64,000 nt of DNA. Source: Channallabes apus (lineage: Eukaryota > Chordata > Actinopteri > Siluriformes > Clariidae). The stretch spans positions 4,495,476 to 4,559,475 of the forward strand of contig CM060121.1 of the NCBI GenBank assembly GCA_030522415.1, given 5' to 3'. This document shows, one piece after another, positions 62,901 to 64,000 of the stretch (position 1 is the first letter of the stretch; every line of letters starts with the position of its first letter). The translations under genes were made by a program, and so were the position numbers. A model generated the notes under the pieces. That model made no database searches. It was not told the DNA's origin and saw only the letters and a list, made by a program, of their open reading frames with translations.

Positions 62901-64000
62901 TCCAGACTCTGCCACTAGGTGGTAGAAGTGTTACATTTACGAAGGTACGAAGTCAAATGTCTGAAATAGTTTGTTTTTTATTATCAATCAGACACAGTAT
63001 GTCATGACCATTTGTCTCGCAAAGATTGTCGGGGCGCAATATTTCAAGAACACTTGACTGAATGTGTTTAAATGATTTACATGGAATTACGTTTGTAACC
63101 AGAAGGTAAACTGATTCGATTTTAAAATGGGTCCAAACAGTCAGTCGCAGTCCGGTCAACAGGTTTGTACTGATGCCAATATACTCAGATCAGCCATAAC
63201 AATATGACCACCCATCTAATATTGAGTAGGTCCTCCATCTAGCACCAAAACACTAATTCACTTTGTTCTGATACCTTATACTGTCATGACCAGCAATAAC
63301 CTTTTCAGCAATTTGAGTATTTATTTTTTATTTTTTTTGGGGGGGGGGGGTCAGACTACAAGGCCAGCCTTCGTTCCCCACGTGCATCAGGCCAAACCCA
63401 TGACCCTGTCTTTGGACCACTTTTGGCATGTCCCAACTACTGCAGAACAGGAACATCCAATAAAAGCTGTATTTTTTTGCAGTTGCTTTGACCCAGACAT
63501 CACAATTTGGTCTTTGTCGCTATAGCTACAGTTACAATGTCTTGTTACAACCATAATGGAAGTGGATGGGATACTGTACAGTATATTAGGCAGCAAGTGA
63601 CCCCCACACACACACACACACACACCTCCCACCCCTGAAGTTGATGCATTGGATGCTGAATAAATGGCCAAGTGTAAGGATTTTGAGTGACTTTAACAAG
63701 GGTGGTCATAATGTTGTAGTTGATGGTTGTATGTCCAAGTGCCACCATCATACTGTAAATGTGAATGTTTTCCGTGTTCGTGCACGTGCCATTGGCATCT
63801 ACAACAAAACTACTTTTATTTCTGACCTCTAAAGGCACCTTGGCAATGTTTTGCAGGCTATGCTGCATTGATTCAATGCATGTTTTCTGATTTAGGCGTG
63901 CTGGCACCGATCTGGCGATGGAGAGTGAGTATCTGGCAGCTGGATCCCGGCTTCTTTCAGCAGCGATGATACCGAACCCCAAACTAAGCATTCGTTATAC
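36061..64000 (+). CDS. topaz1: TOPAZ1, testis and ovary-specific PAZ-domain protein (multi-exon gene, 3' end outside window)
   Basis: Seen: about 19 exons with GT/AG borders join in compatible phase into roughly 1,550 codons from the ATG at 36,061. That is the first ATG after an in-frame TAA at 36,019. Recognition rests on the C-terminal half, where the order and wording match the vertebrate TOPAZ1 family as I remember it: a YYR..SPG block, an NEW..SSSAWPCD block, TLEVLTNLPG, LTEIEMTLAFEMF and a final AA.IPNPKLSIRY. Known: TOPAZ1 is germ-cell specific in vertebrates and needed for male meiosis in mouse; its biochemical role is unclear but RNA-related work is suspected. The human protein is about 1,690 residues, so perhaps 100-150 residues lie beyond the window. 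The N-terminal two thirds (exons 1-2) is rapidly evolving, polar and probably disordered; the C-terminal third is helical. One exon between 53,140 and 55,820 is unresolved. Confidence 0.9.
39270..39610. mobile_element. Fold-back element with CCAAT-rich interior
   Basis: TAGTTTGCGAATTAAATTC near 39,285 is inverted near 39,600 (AATCTAATTCGCAAACTA). A GTCCAATCAGC unit occurs three times inside (about 39,423, 39,514 and 39,559) and once inverted (GCTGATTGG at 39,311). Confidence 0.6.
39620..39790 (+). pseudogene. Penelope-like GIY-YIG endonuclease remnant
   Basis: One frame reads RWFGRGFKEAIY, then after a frameshift near 39,684 another reads VENAFFSRGGGLRHNPSPIV. This pair of phrases resembles the C-terminal region following the GIY-YIG domain in fish Penelope-like retroelements. 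No reverse transcriptase is left. Identification is from memory of the family. Confidence 0.5.
40125..40380 (+). repeat. tRNA-promoter repeat, copy 1
   Basis: Starts CCAATGAGATCAAATAACAC, continues with TTACTTCGTCACTTATCC and a tRNA-like segment: A box TGGTGTAGCGG (40,282-40,292) and B box GGTTCGAATCC (40,326-40,336), a tRNA-like spacing. It ends in TTTTAAAATTTTTTATTTTA. It does not fold into a convincing tRNA. Confidence 0.7.
40698..40945 (+). repeat. tRNA-promoter repeat, copy 2
   Basis: Same order as copy 1: CCAATAAGATCAAATGACAC, CTTACTTCGTTACTTATTT, then A box TGGTGTAGTGG (40,859-40,869) and B box GGTTCGAATCC (40,903-40,913). It has an extra CAAAGAAGTCGAGTGGCTTA segment shared with copy 3. 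Confidence 0.7.
41950..41997. repeat. A run followed by TA repeat
   Basis: About 25 A then about 11 TA units, perhaps a worn retroelement tail. Confidence 0.85.
42251..42412 (+). repeat. Direct duplication, unit 1
   Basis: CTCAAGGGAGGTGTGTCTGT, a TG run, CAGCGGATTTTTCCGCTACC and AATATATTAACATGTGGAGA. Repeated almost exactly at 42,961-43,102. Confidence 0.85.
42961..43102 (+). repeat. Direct duplication, unit 2
   Basis: Second copy of the 42,251 unit, shorter by about 20 bases inside the TG run and lacking the GCTGTAGCCTGTGC segment. About 550 bases of different sequence separate the two. Confidence 0.85.
43779..43881 (+). pseudogene. Short frame resembling an N-terminal hAT transposase tail
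   Basis: An ATG frame of 33 codons, MPGPGKRHQQSGAEKRKNRK and a Lys-rich end. The SGAEKRK motif is common at the start of TTF/MYM-type hAT transposases. Nothing after it continues the match. Tentative. Confidence 0.3.
44835..45095 (-). repeat. tRNA-promoter repeat, copy 3 (inverted)
   Basis: Reverse copy: B box complement GGATTCGAACC (44,883-44,893), A box complement CCGCTACACCA (44,927-44,937), then GCCACTCGACTTCTTTGAAA and the far end GGTGTTATTTGATCTTATTG. With copy 1 it makes an inverted pair enclosing about 4.5 kb. Confidence 0.7.
45885..46140 (+). mobile_element. LINE 3'-end remnant
   Basis: CCCTTCTGCCATCCAAGCAA then CCTCCCAGAAGCCATCAGAC echoes the C-terminal LPSG...FPQA(V/I) end of teleost L2/Rex-type reverse transcriptases. 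It is followed by an AT-rich tail. Stops throughout. Confidence 0.45.
46968..49131 (+). CDS. topaz1: TOPAZ1 exon 2 (large, 2.16 kb)
   Basis: The acceptor CTTATTTCAG ends at 46,967; the donor AAAG|GTAAGT follows 49,131. The exon is open across all 721 codons in the phase set by exon 1. It opens with a basic segment and a Cys cluster (CCALCGD, then H and C further on) that might bind metal. A conserved-looking block with WFRRHLKVKLCDIGRVFD and KRVKCFSKEVRSLMRLD follows at about residues 280-330. The rest is Ser/Glu/Asp-rich and looks disordered, ending VWDLEAER. A long second exon coding a divergent N-terminus is the usual layout for this gene. Confidence 0.9.
49188..49318 (+). mobile_element. 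Mermaid-type SINE 3' fragment in TOPAZ1 intron 2
   Basis: GCCCTGCAATGGATTGGCAC to GGATAAAGCGGTATAGACGA, only 57 bases after the exon 2 donor. Confidence 0.8.
49645..49700. mobile_element. Terminal scrap of the same Tc1-type family
   Basis: TTGATCAGCCACAACATTAA then AACCATCCGCCTAATATTG matches the terminus at 63,186. Nothing else of the element remains. Confidence 0.5.
49775..49839 (+). CDS. topaz1: TOPAZ1 exon 3
   Basis: Encodes RPRNNVQTVADVYVENDGGF plus CRG. The acceptor region TTAAGGCCCAG contains two AGs six bases apart, so the exon may start at 49,775 or 49,781 without changing frame. The donor GAG|GTCTGT is weak but leaves exactly the single G needed by exon 4. Confidence 0.72.
50082..50161 (+). 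CDS. topaz1: TOPAZ1 exon 4
   Basis: Acceptor TAATACCGCAG, donor ACAG|GTGAGT. It reads EEVKGSEGQLTFGTKW then TPVNPVVMQGQ in the phase left by exon 3 and ends in phase 0. No domain recognised. Confidence 0.8.
50275..50383 (+). CDS. topaz1: TOPAZ1 exon 5
   Basis: Acceptor TTTCCTTTCAG after a 113-base intron; donor GTG|GTAGGT. It encodes an Asn/Asp-rich polar segment (MDLDCNNNLDKKESSDLN and on). The single base left over joins exon 6 to give Val. Confidence 0.78.
50580..51255. mobile_element. Inverted-repeat element in TOPAZ1 intron 5
   Basis: GTGCCCCTATTATG at the left and CATAATAATAGGGGCAC at the right form terminal inverted repeats. The interior is CpG-richer than the surrounding intron (ATCCACGTCACTACGTAAC). 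I could not define a target duplication, so the superfamily is open. Confidence 0.7.
51516..51568 (+). CDS. topaz1: TOPAZ1 exon 6
   Basis: Acceptor TCTCTGCAG, donor CCC|GTGAGT. It reads VHCTAGKNFNIMRPIPFP and ends in phase 0 directly before the zinc-finger exon. The 1.1-kb intron upstream is largely filled by an inverted-repeat element (50,580-51,255). Confidence 0.8.
51662..51748 (+). CDS. topaz1: TOPAZ1 exon 7 (CCCH-type zinc finger)
   Basis: 29 codons, phase 0 to phase 0. It contains Cys1026, Cys1036, Cys1041 and His1045 (numbering of my model) with spacing C-X9-C-X4-C-X3-H, within the range of CCCH fingers, which usually bind single-stranded RNA. Acceptor TTTTTGCCAG, donor AAAAG|GTGTGT. 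The flanking introns are only 93 and 79 bases. Confidence 0.85.
51828..51891 (+). CDS. topaz1: TOPAZ1 exon 8
   Basis: Encodes FCMDVVQRFSRVRIPPIVHRA, the segment directly after the zinc finger. Acceptor CTGGTCCAG, donor GCAG|GTAAGA. The spare G completes the first Val of exon 9. Confidence 0.88.
52522..52673 (+). CDS. topaz1: TOPAZ1 exon 9 (helical repeat region begins)
   Basis: Reads VEVFVAYYRTNSPGVSFSQN, then two amphipathic helices (VVNQLLSSLLSLAMLKNIL and on). The YYR..SPG motif is the clearest early match to mammalian TOPAZ1. Acceptor CTGTCACCAG, donor ACG|GTGAGT, ending in phase 0. Confidence 0.92.
52953..53045 (+). CDS. topaz1: TOPAZ1 exon 10
   Basis: 31 codons, PPPGFVMALFQHVRERRV then LNFVPELILLTSK. 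Acceptor TGTCTTTTAG, donor CCAAG|GTGATT. Phase 0 at both ends. Helical, continuing the repeat region. Confidence 0.9.
53108..53140 (+). CDS. topaz1: Possible TOPAZ1 micro-exon 11 (LTSLEAVTYQM)
   Basis: Eleven codons between a weak acceptor (ATTTAAG) and a GTAACG donor. The reading frame is open to the left (GFK before LTS), and the wording sits where mammalian TOPAZ1 has a similar short helix. The intron before it would be only 62 bases and the acceptor lacks a clean polypyrimidine-AG, so the exact left edge is doubtful. At least one more exon with length of 3n+2 must lie between here and 55,820 to restore phase. Confidence 0.45.
53939..54308 (+). mobile_element. Mermaid-type SINE, full length, TOPAZ1 intron
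   Basis: GCGGCACGGTGGTGTAGTGG start with intact A and B boxes; ends GGTACAGAAGATGAATGAA. An exact 12-bp target duplication TTATAATCAACA (53,927-53,938 and 54,309-54,320). Probably the youngest copy in the window. Confidence 0.95.
54543..54582 (+). repeat. 9-bp tandem repeat
   Basis: CCTTCTGGA repeated about four times in the intron after exon 11. Confidence 0.85.
55820..55886 (+). CDS. topaz1: TOPAZ1 exon 12
   Basis: Acceptor TGTGTCCAG, donor GGAG|GTGAGA. After one base it reads ALATNPHTPELSEMSQAVFRVE and runs in phase 0 into exon 13. It needs two bases from an upstream exon that I could not place. Confidence 0.82.
56839..57010 (+). CDS. topaz1: TOPAZ1 exon 13
   Basis: Reads LCKQQEDWPALARVFCAVFV, then a Cys-rich helix and a KDKLTLPYDPFAES tail. 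The acceptor is formed by a TG microsatellite ending in TAG, a pyrimidine-poor tract. Donor TCAG|GTACAC. The spare G starts exon 14 with Val. Confidence 0.9.
57396..57496 (+). CDS. topaz1: TOPAZ1 exon 14
   Basis: Encodes VCQEVSSDAMVKSFLGRVGI then SLMFSYYRNQDWPK. Acceptor CTGTCTAG, donor AAG|GTGTGT, ending in phase 0. The RVGIS...YY segment followed by a W matches the family. Confidence 0.92.
57635..57800 (+). CDS. topaz1: TOPAZ1 exon 15
   Basis: Reads GLKLLCVMSRLQVEFAMLKG, then SRCQLVTIATEFFLNSGSIE and GALNMLK. SRCQ.V..A.E.FL.SGS is the most family-specific stretch of the gene. Acceptor TTGGTGCAG, donor AAAG|GTAACG. A 3.2-kb intron carrying two hAT-like elements follows. Confidence 0.95.
58199..59305. 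mobile_element. hAT-like non-autonomous element in TOPAZ1 intron 15
   Basis: Terminal inverted repeats TAGGGCTGCACGATAT / ATATCGTGCAGCCCTA. Flanks GTAATATA and GTCATATA agree at 7 of 8 bases. Near both ends the sequence is built of GCGATAACGATAT palindromic units. The middle holds a CGCA-type repeat and a 17-bp tandem repeat. Confidence 0.85.
58990..59060 (+). repeat. 17-bp tandem repeat inside the hAT-like element
   Basis: Four copies of GGCTAACGGCTAATCGC. Confidence 0.9.
59940..60639. mobile_element. hAT-like non-autonomous element in TOPAZ1 intron 15 (second)
   Basis: Ends TAGGGATGTAACGGTATC and GTTACATCCCTA; exact 8-bp duplication GAAATGAA at 59,932-59,939 and 60,640-60,647. It contains an internal inverted repeat with arms of about 45 bp (60,291-60,336 and 60,424-60,469). 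No transposase frame. Confidence 0.9.
61045..61197 (+). CDS. topaz1: TOPAZ1 exon 16
   Basis: Reads ANEWFVSSSAWPCDLADIQN, then RRKILTLLAEKTSYRDTLEV and LTNLPGLKQPV. NEW....WPCD...NR and LEVL.NLPG are diagnostic. Acceptor GCGTTTTGAAG, donor GTGG|GTGAGT. Confidence 0.95.
61600..61685 (+). mobile_element. Retroelement tail in TOPAZ1 intron 16
   Basis: GCATTTCACTGCATATTGTA then GTGACAAATAGATTTTGAC is a typical LINE/SINE 3' tail of fish. Upstream is AT-rich sequence and a long T run. Confidence 0.4.
61903..62106 (+). CDS. topaz1: TOPAZ1 exon 17 (PPR-like segment)
   Basis: Reads DGVQAVEYDTVFNAHLQRCV and on, then AADTLEFMLTRGISPDASEL followed by QHLVHKLGKQNSWIRARTLF. The second half fits the helix-turn-helix pattern of a 35-residue pentatricopeptide repeat (A..L..M...GI.PD...L..L). 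Acceptor TTCCAATTAG, donor AAAC|GTGAGT. Confidence 0.93.
62368..62545 (+). CDS. topaz1: TOPAZ1 exon 18
   Basis: Continues RAHSAGYYSGVICEKDCLIL, then PCCLTEIEMTLAFEMFIARI and SLPLLITLKR. The LTEIEM.LA.E.F motif is shared with mammals. Acceptor CTGCCTGTCAG, donor ACG|GTAAGT, leaving two bases that exon 19 completes. Confidence 0.94.
62590..62867. mobile_element. Teleost interspersed repeat ending in CCATATAGTGTA
   Basis: Contains the phrase order GGATGAACCGGAAGGCTGAG ... TCACAGCAGGCCTTTATGCC ... ACACAAACATTTAGCCATA, which I recognise as an abundant fish repeat probably derived from a DNA transposon. Superfamily not assigned. Confidence 0.5.
63186..63725 (-). mobile_element. Internally deleted Tc1-like element in TOPAZ1 intron 18
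   Basis: The left terminus GATCAGCCATAACAATATGA and the right terminus GGTGGTCATAATGTTGTAG belong to a well-known teleost Tc1-type family. Transposase relics remain (CAGCAATTTGAG, then CCAGCCTTCGTTCCCCACG). A G run and a CA repeat have expanded inside. Confidence 0.65.
63896..64000 (+). CDS. topaz1: TOPAZ1 exon 19 (cut by window edge)
   Basis: Acceptor TCTGATTTAG. Reads RAGTDLAMESEYLAAGSRLL, then SAAMIPNPKLSIRY to the last base. No donor or stop appears before the window ends; the mammalian protein continues for some 30-40 residues after the equivalent point. Confidence 0.9.

Noticed and set aside
63545..63991. 148-codon minus-strand frame at the right end
   Set aside because: It crosses TOPAZ1 exon 19 on the opposite strand and a Tc1 remnant; an artefact.
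1..64000. CRISPR array, operon, prophage or bacterial defence system
   Set aside because: Spliced gene structure, SINEs and Tc1 elements show vertebrate nuclear DNA; the tandem repeats have no unique spacers.

Overview
The window reads as vertebrate, and specifically teleost, nuclear DNA. It is AT-rich, full of microsatellites and packed with repeat families typical of ray-finned fish: Tc1-like transposons, short hAT-type elements with 8-bp target duplications, and tRNA-derived SINEs of the type often called Mermaid. A siluriform (catfish) source would fit, but that is an inference. There is no bacterial operon, phage or CRISPR structure.

Bases 1 to about 36,000 hold no protein gene that I can support. 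This is an intergenic stretch of layered repeats: several Mermaid-type SINE copies, a 1.6-kb Tc1-like element whose transposase is open except for one stop (28,987-30,606), older Tc1 wrecks (4.3-5.8 kb, 9.6-11.0 kb with two later insertions inside it, 16.3-17.1 kb), three hAT-type elements with recognisable 8-bp target duplications (1,754-2,401; 25,121-26,282; 26,830-27,283), a LINE-like 3' end (22.9-23.6 kb) and many simple repeats. Blocks without a recognised repeat lie between them.

From 36,061 to the right edge a single plus-strand gene fills the window. I can follow it through about 19 exons with compatible splice phases and identify it as TOPAZ1, the germ-cell-specific testis and ovary PAZ-domain protein. 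It has a CpG-rich first exon with a perfect NRF1-type palindrome about 420 bp upstream, a 10.3-kb first intron full of repeats, a 2.16-kb second exon, then short exons encoding a CCCH-type zinc finger and a helical C-terminal region that includes a stretch resembling a pentatricopeptide repeat. The gene runs off the right edge. One short exon between 53,140 and 55,820 could not be placed securely.

Intron 1 contains a composite repeat region (39.3-45.1 kb): a fold-back element, a Penelope-like GIY-YIG remnant, three copies of a family carrying a tRNA-like Pol III promoter (two direct, one inverted), and a tandem duplication of about 150 bp. Intron 15 contains two short hAT-like elements with 8-bp duplications. 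I found no evidence of a new multi-gene system. The most interesting points are the zinc finger and PPR-like segment of TOPAZ1, the nearly open Tc1 element, the tRNA-promoter repeat family and an unexplained antisense reading frame at 55.3-55.5 kb.
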